Source: Mesorhizobium sp.
Lineage (GTDB): Bacteria; Pseudomonadota; Alphaproteobacteria; Rhizobiales; Rhizobiaceae
NCBI GenBank assembly: GCA_004020315.1
Contig: SAQG01000001.1
Span: forward strand, 124,001-188,000
Length of the DNA: 64,000 nucleotides
Direction: 5' to 3'
The position numbers and the translations under genes are program-made. Shown here one piece after another: positions 30,326 through 38,751 of the stretch. Each line of letters opens with the position of its first letter. Within the stretch, counting starts at the first letter, position 1. The notes beneath the pieces were generated by a model, which worked only from the letters and a program-made list of their open reading frames with translations, did no database searches and had not been told where the DNA came from.

Positions 30326-30814
30326 TCAACTCGATATCATGATCATTCGCGACAGTGCCGCGGGAGGGAGCGCATTCCATTTGGCCTTTTCGTCAAGCCG
30401 ATAGGCGGCGACCCGAGCAAAATCGAAAGGCTCGCGGGCGAAATTCGGCACCACCAGCGACAGACACCCAACCGTGGTAGCAACCGCATAAGCGTCGTCC
30501 GTCGTCGAATGGTAGGCGCGGCCCGGATGGCTGTGAATCTGGGCCAAGAGTTTCAGGCCGCTTTTGTAGAGCCAGACATTGAGCCGGTGCAGTTCTTCGG
30601 CCGCAACGATCACGCAAACGCCATCGTTTGTTCGAATGTGACGCTGCGCCGGGATAACCGTCTCTGTTACGGCAAAGTGCCGGTCTTCCTGAACGCCGAC
30701 CCAAAGTGCCATCCCCTCATTGCCCTCGCGACCAACTGAGCGCAGATGCCCATGCGTGGTCGAGATGCAGCCGCGCGGGAGAGTCACGATCGTTACATCT
30801 CTCAAACCAGTCAT
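30326..30814 (-). CDS. JAB/JAMM-domain protease (deubiquitinase-like, BilC-like)
   Basis: 162 residues from ATG 30814, which overlaps the E2 stop (ATGA); the frame is open further upstream but only inside the E2 gene. The zinc-protease signature is intact: Glu33 (EGMALW), then HSHPGRAYHSTTD with His94, His96, Ser103 and Asp106. Such enzymes in bacterial ubiquitin-like operons process the Ubl C-terminus or remove it from targets. Its position between E2 and E1 is that of bilC. Confidence 0.9.
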   Translation of the reverse strand: MTGLRDVTIVTLPRGCISTTHGHLRSVGREGNEGMALWVGVQEDRHFAVTETVIPAQRHIRTNDGVCVIVAAEELHRLNVWLYKSGLKLLAQIHSHPGRAYHSTTDDAYAVATTVGCLSLVVPNFAREPFDFARVAAYRLDEKAKWNALPPAALSRMIMISS

Positions 30815-31428
30815 TCTTGTATCGCCTGAGGGGATACCACCATTCCTACGATTGTCGGTTGGAGTTGAATCTGCAACTGCTCTATAGGAACGATTCCGTA
30901 CTTGATGATCTTGTCCAGGATGAAGGCCAAACAGCCTTCGCCAGAACCCCGATGAAGTAGCCATGGATCACCTGAATGGGCTGGATTGTCGTGGTATTCC
31001 CGGACGCCCGCCATGCACAGGAATGGTTCGTCCTCGGGACTGTTGGCCTGGATGAAGTCCGTCAGCGGCACGGCGTTCTGCTGGATGAGAGCTCCTATCA
31101 TCTCCGGCGGCGTTCCGGGCAGCGGCGGACGTCTAAGCATTTTCAGGTATAGATCTTTCCGGGCAATCGGATCACGCGTAAACGGATCGACGAAGACCAC
31201 GGACGGTGGTCTTAAGTCGTAGTCGGTGAAGTCGACCTCGCTCGCTGCGCTGACCACCCGTGGCTTTAACTTGGGGCTGGCGAAAATGAAGAAAGCGCGC
31301 GGAAAAGTCGCCTCGATCAAGAAGCAGCCCTGAGCCCGATAGACATCAGCATATGGCCGGAACCGGCCGATCTCCCGATCAAACTTCGCTCGGGAGACCT
31401 CCGGATCCACACTTTGGGGTTTAGGCAC
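30811..31428 (-). CDS. E2-like conjugating protein (BilB-like)
   Basis: 205 residues. The C-terminal half carries the bacterial E2 signature: catalytic Cys138 in PFLCMAG, followed by REYHDNPAHSGDPW at 143-156. The N-terminal half has the mixed strand pattern of the UBC fold (GCFLIEATFPRAFFIFASP). It would take the Ubl from the E1 as a thioester and transfer it to targets. It overlaps the Ubl gene by eight bases upstream and the JAB gene by four downstream, so the operon is tightly coupled. Confidence 0.88.
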   Translation of the reverse strand: MPKPQSVDPEVSRAKFDREIGRFRPYADVYRAQGCFLIEATFPRAFFIFASPKLKPRVVSAASEVDFTDYDLRPPSVVFVDPFTRDPIARKDLYLKMLRRPPLPGTPPEMIGALIQQNAVPLTDFIQANSPEDEPFLCMAGVREYHDNPAHSGDPWLLHRGSGEGCLAFILDKIIKYGIVPIEQLQIQLQPTIVGMVVSPQAIQE

Positions 31429-31717
31429 CTGCGACGCCCGCCTTCAGGCTGAGGAACAGGGTCACAGTATTCGGGAAACCGAAATCGCCAAGCTTCTTGT
31501 CGACGTCGAGCAAGTTGCCGGCCTCATCCTTGAATTCCCAATTCTCGGCTGGTTGGGCGACATTCTGCGTGTTCTCAAGGGCTTTGGTACGAATGACGTG
31601 AAGCGGCTGGTTGGGATTGGCTTCGACCTGCGTGGGCTGGCCGTTCACCACCACCGTGATCTCGATCTTGCCCGGTCCGCCGCCGTGATTATCGCCCTTA
31701 CCCGAATCCTTCGACAT
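31421..31717 (-). CDS. Ubiquitin-like protein (DUF2604-type beta-grasp)
   Basis: 98 residues from ATG 31717, preceded by AGGAGTAGGACA. A charged glycine-rich leader (1-16) precedes one beta-grasp domain: KIEITVVVNGQPTQVEANPN, helix LHVIRTKALENT, then ENWEFKDEAGNLLDVDKKLGD and VTLFLSLKAG. This matches the DUF2604 ubiquitin-like family found next to E1/E2/JAB genes. BilA in the characterised antiphage operon has two such domains; here there is one. It ends AGVAGA rather than Gly-Gly. First gene of the operon. Confidence 0.85.
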   Translation of the reverse strand: MSKDSGKGDNHGGGPGKIEITVVVNGQPTQVEANPNQPLHVIRTKALENTQNVAQPAENWEFKDEAGNLLDVDKKLGDFGFPNTVTLFLSLKAGVAGA

Positions 31718-32467
31718 TGTCCTACTCCTGTGGCTTGCCAACCGCCCCACGCCCTGGCACCCACCTGCGAGTGAGACCGGCGGTCTTCAATCGTTCACCC
31801 GGCGCCACGGCCGCGAGTACGCGAAAGACAGGGGATAAGCTACCGAATCGGTGCTTGCCTTCTTTTATGGGTGACTTGAGCCGCAAGTAAATGGTCTCAA
31901 ATTGCTCCTCACAACTATAATCGATTAGAGCAATGCGAAAATATTGGCGACACGCCTATTCATCTGCTCTCTCACTCGCCTGCTCCGTGCTCGGCAAGGG
32001 GAGCTTTGATCTGCGTCACGCGTCCCCAAGCAGCTGATTGCGCCGGCAGCGCCATAGGAACCGTCGTTCAGAGTCTTCACCACTCAAGCACCCGCATGGA
32101 TGCATGCCGACGCTCGTCTCCACAAAACAGCGCAAGTGGTGCCTTGTTGGATAAGGTCGCCTCGTACCTGGTGCAGCATCTCTCGGAACGCATGCCGCTG
32201 CGAGACCAGGCCTCATCATCGCGTCACATAGGAGCTGAAGCTTTCCGGATCGGGTATCCAATCGGCATCCAGTTGCTCGGCGATATGGTTGAATTCTGCC
32301 CTCAGGACAAGAGTGAGTAGAGCAGCCCCGCTACGAAAATCCCATCCTGGTTCGTTTGACGCATCGACTATTCAGATTGATTGGCGTGATACCCGGCGCG
32401 GCCGCAACACGCGAGGCCGTCAACCGCTGAGCAGAAAACCAGCCTTCGCCTTCCGCGGCGGCGGACC
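31718..32467. other. Divergent intergenic region, no gene seen
   Basis: 750 bases between the Ubl gene (leftward) and the effector (rightward), with a noticeably AT-richer centre around 31850-31960. It should hold the promoter of the Ubl operon. Short open frames (for example 32006-32320) have no recognisable content. The right end carries the tts box. Confidence 0.5.
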
Positions 32468-32497
32468 TCGTCAGCCTCTCGAAAGCTTGCCTGAGTA
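32468..32497 (+). promoter_or_regulatory. tts box (TtsI-binding promoter element)
   Basis: The sequence has the tts-box core GTCAG at 32470-32474, then CCTC and TCGAAAGCT at 32479-32487, with CC and a terminal A in the expected places. TtsI activates type III secretion genes in rhizobia through this element after flavonoid induction. It lies 35 bases before the GTG 32532 start, on the same strand as the effector gene. Confidence 0.8.
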
Positions 32498-32531
32498 GGT
32501 TGCTCATGTGATCTGTGGAAGTGAGGATAGC

Positions 32532-35500
32532 GTGCACCCGTACAAACTAGACATTCATCGTGGCAGCTTGGCTGCAGGTGCAGCACGCCGTACCGCACGA
32601 GCAAGCGGACAGGCCGGCCAAGCCGGTTTTGAGCAGCACTTGGGCGAACTGCAGGCGGCGGACGAGTTGATGGGTGCGCCAGGCGAGGAGGTCCTCGTCA
32701 ATGGCTCGCATGGTAAAGGTGAGTTGAGACCAACGAAGAGGCAGAGGATCCAAAGCAATCTGCAGCATGCTGTCACTGAGCGGCAACCAGGTGAGGTTGG
32801 CAACTCAGGCGCTCGCGTGATGATGCAACTCCCCACCCATCAGGTGGGTACATCGGAACGGGAGGCGCAACTTGTGATGCAGGGGGACGAGCACGAATAC
32901 ACCCCAGCACCGCATCTCGACGGGTCGATGCCCTCGACAGTGCAGCCGGATCGTCCAATTGTGGTCCCCGACGGTGCCGACAAGCGTCCTGTTTATTCCA
33001 ACGATGCCACCGCCATCGAAGGGCTGAAGTCAGCACTCCTTGCGGGTAAAGCCAGGCCGGACACGGTCACTCGCAGCACAAATTCTCTTTTCGGCTTTAG
33101 TCGTTGGCTCTTTCAAAACAACAAGCCAGGGCTTGCTGCTCGGCTTTACCATCCGTCGCTGAGCCAGGATCTCGAGGAGTACGAGAGTAGGGGTGGTTCC
33201 TCCACCGTGGCTGGCGCACTGCGTCAATTGATGAAGTCGATGGGCGGAGCCGGCCCGATTGTGGGTCGCGCTGTCCTGAACCCCCATCCTGACGACGCCG
33301 CGCTCACCAGACATTTCAGATCCGCGAGCGGCTACGCAACTGCTCTTAACCATTTCAGTCATTACCTACGTCAAAATGACAAGCTCGGAATTGCGGGTCG
33401 CATTTACGATAAATCGCTGGATAAAGATGTTGAGAGCTACAAGGCCGCCTCCTCTAATGGTGGAGCTCCGATCGAATCTGCGCTGGTTTATCTCCGCAAG
33501 AACCCGCCGCGCGTTATACTCGGGAATCATCTGGAAAACGCGGTCAGCATGGAGGCTCGTCCCCGTGGCGACGCTGCTCAGCATACCGCACCACAGCAGG
33601 GATTCGATTGGCCAGAGGAGCTCCTGCCGGTAGGTTATAAGGAGGGCACCGATCTACCATTGTCTCTCGCCCCAACCGCGCACCAACACCAAGCGCCCGA
33701 CTTTGGAGAGGCCGTCCCTCACTTGAACTGGCGCCACGGCGACCAGGGCGCCCCGGAGGAGCTGGTAGCTGCACGGGACAGGAGCAGCCCGCTGCCAAGC
33801 GAGGCGGTGCCACATAAATCTGGACGGGGACTCGCTACGCAGCCCAGATTGTGGGCGGAGAAATCCGCCTCGCCAGAGCTCTTTCGACGGCGGGCGGAGC
33901 AGGCTCTGCCGGCGTCCGCCAGAGGTGTGGAGACATCCTCCGCGGTTGATGAAGCCGCGCAGGCCGCTCGCCAAGCTTTGGCTTGGTTGCAGCAGGAGAT
34001 GGAGGGGATCGAACCGATGCAGGATCCTCATAAGGTGGCTACACCGGAATGTGAGGCGCAGCTCGTCAGGCAGAGGGATGAGCACGAATCCACCCCAGCA
34101 CCGCATCCCGGAGGTGGTGGGTCGATGCCCTCGACAGTGCAGCCGGATCGTCCAATTGTAGTCCCCGACGGTGCCGACAAGCGTCCTGTCTATTCCAACG
34201 ATGCGACCGCTATCGAAGGGCTGAGGGCAGCATTCCACGCGGGTAAGGCCAAAGCGAACACGGTCACTTACAATGTAAATTCTCTTTTCGGCTTTAGTCG
34301 GTGGCTCCTTCAAAACAACAAGCCAGGGTTTGCTGCTCGGCTTTACCATTCGTCGCTGGATCAGGATCTCAAGGAGTACGAGAGTACGGGTGGTTCCTCC
34401 ACCGTGGCTGGCGCACTGCGTTACCTCAAGAAGTCGACAGGCGGAGCCCAGATTATGGCTCGCCCTGTCGTGATCCCCTATCCTGACGATGCCGAGCTCA
34501 TTAGAAATTACAGAGCCGCTTCGACCAAGGAGTACCTGGCAGCGCCTGCGACCGGACGGAATCCAGATACCGTGGGCGGCTATACAAATTTTCTTAGACA
34601 TTTTAGTCAGTACCTGCGTCAAAATAACAAGCTTGGGATTGCGGCTCGGATTCACGACAAATCGCTGGATAAAGATGTTGAGAGCTTCAAGGCTGTCTCC
34701 TATGGTAATAGGCTAAGTATCAGTTCTGCATTGGCTCACCTCCGGGATATCCTGCCGCGCATTGTGCTCGGGCGCGAAACTGTCCTTTCTGCTCATCCGG
34801 CAGACGCAGTCACCAGGCGCGTTGGGGCCGCTGCTGAAGCTGGGCCAGCGGCACCGGCAAGAGCTCCCCAACCCGCCTCGCCAGCAACCGCTAGGCTGCC
34901 AGGCACCTACCGCGGCCTTCCACTGGTTGATGTGACCACACTGACTACCAGTTCCTCTGGGGCTCAGATCGGGGCGCTCGATCCGACAGCCCCGTCCAAC
35001 GTTGCAACGGGGCGGGTGCTCGGCGCCGCCGAATGGCTGAGCGACGCCCATATCCAGAGAGATTACAATTTGCTGGAGGGGCAACTGCAGGGGATCAATC
35101 CGGCGCTCGCTGCCCGGACTCGGCTGGTGGATCCTTCCGTATCCCATCTACTGCGACACACGTCGCCGCAAGACGCTCGAGGCATATTGCAGTCCATCTA
35201 TAATCAAAACAACGCCACAGCCGACTTCCTGTTCTTGCCAGTGAATAATGGCACGGCTACTAGCCCCGGCACCCATTGGTCGCTGCTGCTCGTTGATCGC
35301 CGCGACCCGGAAAGGCGGTTCGCCTATCACTACGACTCCCTCCAGCGAGAGGGATATAACGACGTGCCTGCAAAACAGCTCGCAGGACTGCTGAATGCCA
35401 CCTTGGCGCCAGCCCCCATGGCCAGACAGACGAACCATTATGATTGCGGCGTATTTGTCCTGGAGGGCACGTGGGCGCTGGTTGAACGATTGGTGAAAGG

Positions 35501-35978
35501 GCAGCGGCCAGACCACGAGCCGCTGCCCCTCGACAACCTCGTTGCCGATCGGCAGGCGCTGCAAGACCGGCTAAGGAGGCGCTTGCCGCACGAGGAAGAG
35601 CCGCGGCAGCTGCTGGAGGATGAACCCGCCTCCCCACCGATGATGGCATTCGAGCCAGGGGAACTGCGGCAACTGTTGGAAGACGAGCCTGCCTCCCCAC
35701 CAATGATGGCGTTCGAGCCAGGGGAACTGCGGCAACTGTTGGAGGACGAGCCTGCCTCCCCACCAATGATGGCGTTCGAGCCAGGGGAACTGCGGCAACT
35801 GTTGGAGGATGAACCCGCTTCCCCACCGATGATGGCGTTCGAGCCAGGGGAACTGCGGCAACTGTTGGAAGACGAGCCTGCCTCCACTTGGGCACAAATC
35901 AATTCGACCCCACATGCGCGAGCGGACGGTGTTCATCAGCCAGCCCAGGCGCCGTGGCTCCCTGAACGCAGAAGATAA
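32532..35978 (+). CDS. Large C48 (Ulp1/SUMO protease-like) effector, NopD/XopD-type
   Basis: About 1148 residues from GTG 32532 (AGGA upstream; GTG 32508 is in frame too). Two long homologous segments (about 32949-33530 and 34146-34770) repeat a helical module of the form NSLFGFSRWLFQNNKPG and HFSHYLRQNDKLGIA, like SAM-like integrase core-binding repeats. The C48 domain has His915 (GTHWSLLLVD), Asp935 (YHYDS) and Cys972 (HYDCGVFVLEG). A 21-residue repeat and a basic end (LPERRR) close the protein. With its tts box it is probably a type III effector acting on SUMO in plant nuclei; related M. loti proteins are known type III or type IV substrates. Confidence 0.85.
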   Translation: MHPYKLDIHRGSLAAGAARRTARASGQAGQAGFEQHLGELQAADELMGAPGEEVLVNGSHGKGELRPTKRQRIQSNLQHAVTERQPGEVGNSGARVMMQLPTHQVGTSEREAQLVMQGDEHEYTPAPHLDGSMPSTVQPDRPIVVPDGADKRPVYSNDATAIEGLKSALLAGKARPDTVTRSTNSLFGFSRWLFQNNKPGLAARLYHPSLSQDLEEYESRGGSSTVAGALRQLMKSMGGAGPIVGRAVLNPHPDDAALTRHFRSASGYATALNHFSHYLRQNDKLGIAGRIYDKSLDKDVESYKAASSNGGAPIESALVYLRKNPPRVILGNHLENAVSMEARPRGDAAQHTAPQQGFDWPEELLPVGYKEGTDLPLSLAPTAHQHQAPDFGEAVPHLNWRHGDQGAPEELVAARDRSSPLPSEAVPHKSGRGLATQPRLWAEKSASPELFRRRAEQALPASARGVETSSAVDEAAQAARQALAWLQQEMEGIEPMQDPHKVATPECEAQLVRQRDEHESTPAPHPGGGGSMPSTVQPDRPIVVPDGADKRPVYSNDATAIEGLRAAFHAGKAKANTVTYNVNSLFGFSRWLLQNNKPGFAARLYHSSLDQDLKEYESTGGSSTVAGALRYLKKSTGGAQIMARPVVIPYPDDAELIRNYRAASTKEYLAAPATGRNPDTVGGYTNFLRHFSQYLRQNNKLGIAARIHDKSLDKDVESFKAVSYGNRLSISSALAHLRDILPRIVLGRETVLSAHPADAVTRRVGAAAEAGPAAPARAPQPASPATARLPGTYRGLPLVDVTTLTTSSSGAQIGALDPTAPSNVATGRVLGAAEWLSDAHIQRDYNLLEGQLQGINPALAARTRLVDPSVSHLLRHTSPQDARGILQSIYNQNNATADFLFLPVNNGTATSPGTHWSLLLVDRRDPERRFAYHYDSLQREGYNDVPAKQLAGLLNATLAPAPMARQTNHYDCGVFVLEGTWALVERLVKGQRPDHEPLPLDNLVADRQALQDRLRRRLPHEEEPRQLLEDEPASPPMMAFEPGELRQLLEDEPASPPMMAFEPGELRQLLEDEPASPPMMAFEPGELRQLLEDEPASPPMMAFEPGELRQLLEDEPASTWAQINSTPHARADGVHQPAQAPWLPERRR
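32949..34770 (+). repeat. Long internal duplication within the effector gene
   Basis: The segment starting GATCGTCCAATTGTGGTCCC at 32949 recurs near-identically at 34146 (one base different in that stretch) and continues for about 580-620 bases. Each copy contains two smaller related helical units. The second copy has an extra stretch (about 34530-34570) absent from the first. Confidence 0.85.
35604..35888 (+). repeat. 63-bp tandem repeats at the effector 3' end
   Basis: Four full units and one partial, starting at 35604, 35667, 35730, 35793 and 35856, each encoding RQLLEDEPASPPMMAFEPGEL. Units are nearly identical at DNA level, differing mainly at silent positions (GAGGATGAACCC versus GAAGACGAGCCT), which suggests recent expansion or conversion. 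Confidence 0.95.
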
Positions 35979-36196
35979 CTTTGCGGAGGAGCGGTCACGC
36001 AACTGTCGGCGGCGCCGGGCCTCAGGGTGAATGGAAAGGATGGAGTGGCGGATGGTGTCGCGTGAAGGCGCAACACGCGTGCTGACCGACCTGATACGTA
36101 GGAAGTCGTTCATTGCTCCCAAATCGTATGTGAGGAACATTCCTGTCCCGGCTGCGCCGCGCGATGCTAGGTCGCGTTGTTCAGCGGGCCAAGCCG

Positions 36197-38221
36197 ATGA
36201 CACCTACGAAGCTACTGATCGGGCAGATCGCCGTTGTGTGCGCAATTGTCATTATCGGCGTATGGACGGCAACCCAATGGTGCGCTCAAATGCTGACCTA
36301 CCAGACGCCTCTCGGCGCACCATGGTTTCTCTTCGCCGGCTGGCCAATCTACAAGCCGTGGAAGCTGTTTGAATGGTGGTTCCACTTCGATGCTTATGCG
36401 CCGGAGGTCTTCGACAAAGCCGGTACGCTTGCAGGCGCCAGCGGATTCCTGGGCTGTGCCGCCGCAATCGCTGGCTCGCTTTTGCGCGCGCGACAGCGCG
36501 GGTCGGTTACGACCTATGGGTCTTCACGGTGGGCCACGACTCATGAGGTCGAGACGGCAGGGTTGTTACGGCCGGCGGGCGTTTTCCTCGGTAGGCTGAA
36601 CGATCGCTATCTGCGCCATGACGGCCCGGAGCACGTCATGGCATTTGCGCCGACGCGTTCGGGCAAGGGCGTGGGGCTGGTTGTTCCAACGCTACTTTCC
36701 TGGACCGGGTCTGCCATCATTCATGATATAAAAGGCGAAAATTGGCAGTTGACCTCCGGCTGGCGGTCGAAATTCTCGTACTGCCTTCTGTTCAATCCGA
36801 CCGACCCGAGATCGGCACGCTACAACCCGCTGCTGGAGGTGCGCAAAGGCCCAGATGAGATCCGGGACGTTCAAAACATCGCCGACATCCTCGTCGATCC
36901 CGAGGGCGCGCTGGAGCGACGGAACCACTGGGAGAAGACCAGCCATTCACTCCTAGTTGGCGCCATTTTGCACGTGCTCTACGCTGAAGAGGACAAGACG
37001 CTGGCCCGCGTCGCCACCTTCCTGTCGGACCCGCAACGCTCGTTTGCCGCAACGCTACGGCGGATGATGACGACAAACCATCTCGGGACGGGGCATAACC
37101 CTCAGGTCCATCCCGTAGTGGCCTCGGCGGCTCGCGAACTCCTGAACAAGTCGGAAAACGAGCGCTCAGGCGTCCTCTCGACCGCCATGTCCTTTCTCGG
37201 GCTTTATCGTGATCCAACGGTCGCGGCGGCCACTTCGTCCTGCGACTGGCGCATCGCTGACCTAGTGGGTGGAGAGCGACCGCTGTCGCTCTATCTGGTC
37301 GTGCCGCCTTCGGATATCTCGCGCACCAAGCCTTTGGTGCGACTGATCTTGAACCAGATCGGCAGGCGGTTGACGGAGCGTCTGGAGGGGGACCCGAAGA
37401 AGAGCCGTAAGCATCAGCTGCTCATGATGCTGGACGAGTTTCCGGCGCTCGGTCGCCTCGACTTCTTCGAAACGGCGCTCGCCTTCATGGCAGGTTATGG
37501 CATTCGCTCCTATCTGATCGCACAATCTTTGAACCAGGTTTCAAAGGCCTATGGCGAGAACAATGCTATTCTCGACAATTGCCACGTGCGAATTGCCTTT
37601 TCCTCCAATGACGAACGCACGGCCAAGCGCATCTCGGATGCCCTCGGCACCGCAACCGAACTTAGGTCGATGCGCAACTATGCGGGCCATCGGCTTGCGC
37701 CCTGGCTTTCACATGTCATGGTGAGCCGCCAGGAAACCGCGCGCCCGCTCCTGACGCCAGGCGAGGTGATGCAATTGCCGCCGTCAGACGAATTGGTCCT
37801 GGTTTCTGGGTTGCCGCCGATCCGCGCCAAGAAGCTGCGCTATTATCAGGATCAGAATTTCACAGATCGGGTGCTGCCTGCGCCGGTGCTGCACGACGGG
37901 CCCTATGCGGACTGCCCTGCATCACGCCCGGACGGCTGGACTGGACAAGTGTGCAGCGTCGATAGCCGACTTGCTGCGGACGAGGAAAGCGCCGACGCGC
38001 CAGTTGAAGACGAGGGAGGCGTTCAGCAGCAACGCCATCCAAGCCTGCCCGAAGAAGACGTTATTGTCTCTCAAGAGCCCGATCAGGCCGATCTGTACAA
38101 GCCCGCAGACGATGACAGCGAAGCGCTCGCGGACAAGCGTGTCATGGATCGGATTTCCACTGCGGCCCGCGCCTACGGTATCAACGAGGGCAGGGGCGAC
38201 GATGTCATTCCCGGCTTCTGA
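36197..38221 (+). CDS. traG: TraG/VirD4-type coupling protein
   Basis: 674 residues from ATG 36197 (ATG 36164 is in frame). Two N-terminal membrane segments (LLIGQIAVVCAIVIIGVW and a second near 90) anchor the protein; the cytoplasmic ATPase has Walker A APTRSGKG at about 151-158 and Walker B LLMMLDEFPALG, with SNDERTAKRISDALG typical of TraG. The C-terminal 110 residues are acidic and variable. It links the relaxase-DNA complex to the Trb channel. In related ICEs traG often follows the relaxase directly; here 11.5 kb of cargo separates them. Confidence 0.96.
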   Translation: MTPTKLLIGQIAVVCAIVIIGVWTATQWCAQMLTYQTPLGAPWFLFAGWPIYKPWKLFEWWFHFDAYAPEVFDKAGTLAGASGFLGCAAAIAGSLLRARQRGSVTTYGSSRWATTHEVETAGLLRPAGVFLGRLNDRYLRHDGPEHVMAFAPTRSGKGVGLVVPTLLSWTGSAIIHDIKGENWQLTSGWRSKFSYCLLFNPTDPRSARYNPLLEVRKGPDEIRDVQNIADILVDPEGALERRNHWEKTSHSLLVGAILHVLYAEEDKTLARVATFLSDPQRSFAATLRRMMTTNHLGTGHNPQVHPVVASAARELLNKSENERSGVLSTAMSFLGLYRDPTVAAATSSCDWRIADLVGGERPLSLYLVVPPSDISRTKPLVRLILNQIGRRLTERLEGDPKKSRKHQLLMMLDEFPALGRLDFFETALAFMAGYGIRSYLIAQSLNQVSKAYGENNAILDNCHVRIAFSSNDERTAKRISDALGTATELRSMRNYAGHRLAPWLSHVMVSRQETARPLLTPGEVMQLPPSDELVLVSGLPPIRAKKLRYYQDQNFTDRVLPAPVLHDGPYADCPASRPDGWTGQVCSVDSRLAADEESADAPVEDEGGVQQQRHPSLPEEDVIVSQEPDQADLYKPADDDSEALADKRVMDRISTAARAYGINEGRGDDVIPGF

Positions 38222-38337
38222 AGTCCGCTGAGTTGCAGAGCGCACCTCAGCGTAGATAACGGCCATAAGCAATTTTGAGCGTCTGGCCGATGCTTCTCCC
38301 GTCGCCGGCGCAACGCCGGGCCGTCGGAACGAGCCGC

Positions 38338-38751
38338 ATGAAGCCGCACCGCATTCGCCATCAGTTTCTGCTTGAGCCGGAGCTCAGCGAGAAACTGGAC
38401 AACCTCAGTCGCGATCCGTCAACGACCAAATCAGCGATCGTGGCGAAGGCGATCGAGGCGTTCATCGAGCGGCGTGGCGAGAGCGAGTTCGATCGGCGCT
38501 ACGGCGTAAGGCTTGACCGGCTCTCCCGCGATCTTGCCCACGTCAGGCGCGATTCCGAGGTGATCCTGGAGAGCCTGGCGCTCTTCATCCGCTTTTCGAT
38601 CACCCTTCATGCCCACACGCCGGTCCCGGATCGGGCAACGCAGGCTATTGCCCAAGAGCGTTTCGAGAAATTCGTTGAGAAGGTCGGCCGCCAGATCGCT
38701 TCCGGCAAAAAGTCGCTTAGCAAAGACAATGGTGGGGGAGGGGAAGGATGA
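38338..38751 (+). CDS. CopG-like ribbon-helix-helix protein
   Basis: 137 residues from ATG 38338 (GGAACGAG upstream). The start RIRHQFLLEPELSEKLDNLSR and KSAIVAKAIEAFIERR form a ribbon-helix-helix; the middle has coiled-coil-like heptads (RLDRLSRDLAHVRRDSEVILESL). It stands between traG and trbB and overlaps trbB by four bases. Proteins of this kind at this place are common in trb clusters and may regulate the operon or act at oriT. Confidence 0.8.
   Translation: MKPHRIRHQFLLEPELSEKLDNLSRDPSTTKSAIVAKAIEAFIERRGESEFDRRYGVRLDRLSRDLAHVRRDSEVILESLALFIRFSITLHAHTPVPDRATQAIAQERFEKFVEKVGRQIASGKKSLSKDNGGGGEG

Noticed and set aside
31421..31717. The small Ubl considered as ThiS/MoaD for cofactor synthesis
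   Set aside because: No thiamine or molybdopterin genes are nearby, the C-terminus lacks GG, and an E2-like gene is in the operon.
35604..35888. Regular repeats considered as a CRISPR array
   Set aside because: Units are contiguous, in frame and coding, with no spacers.
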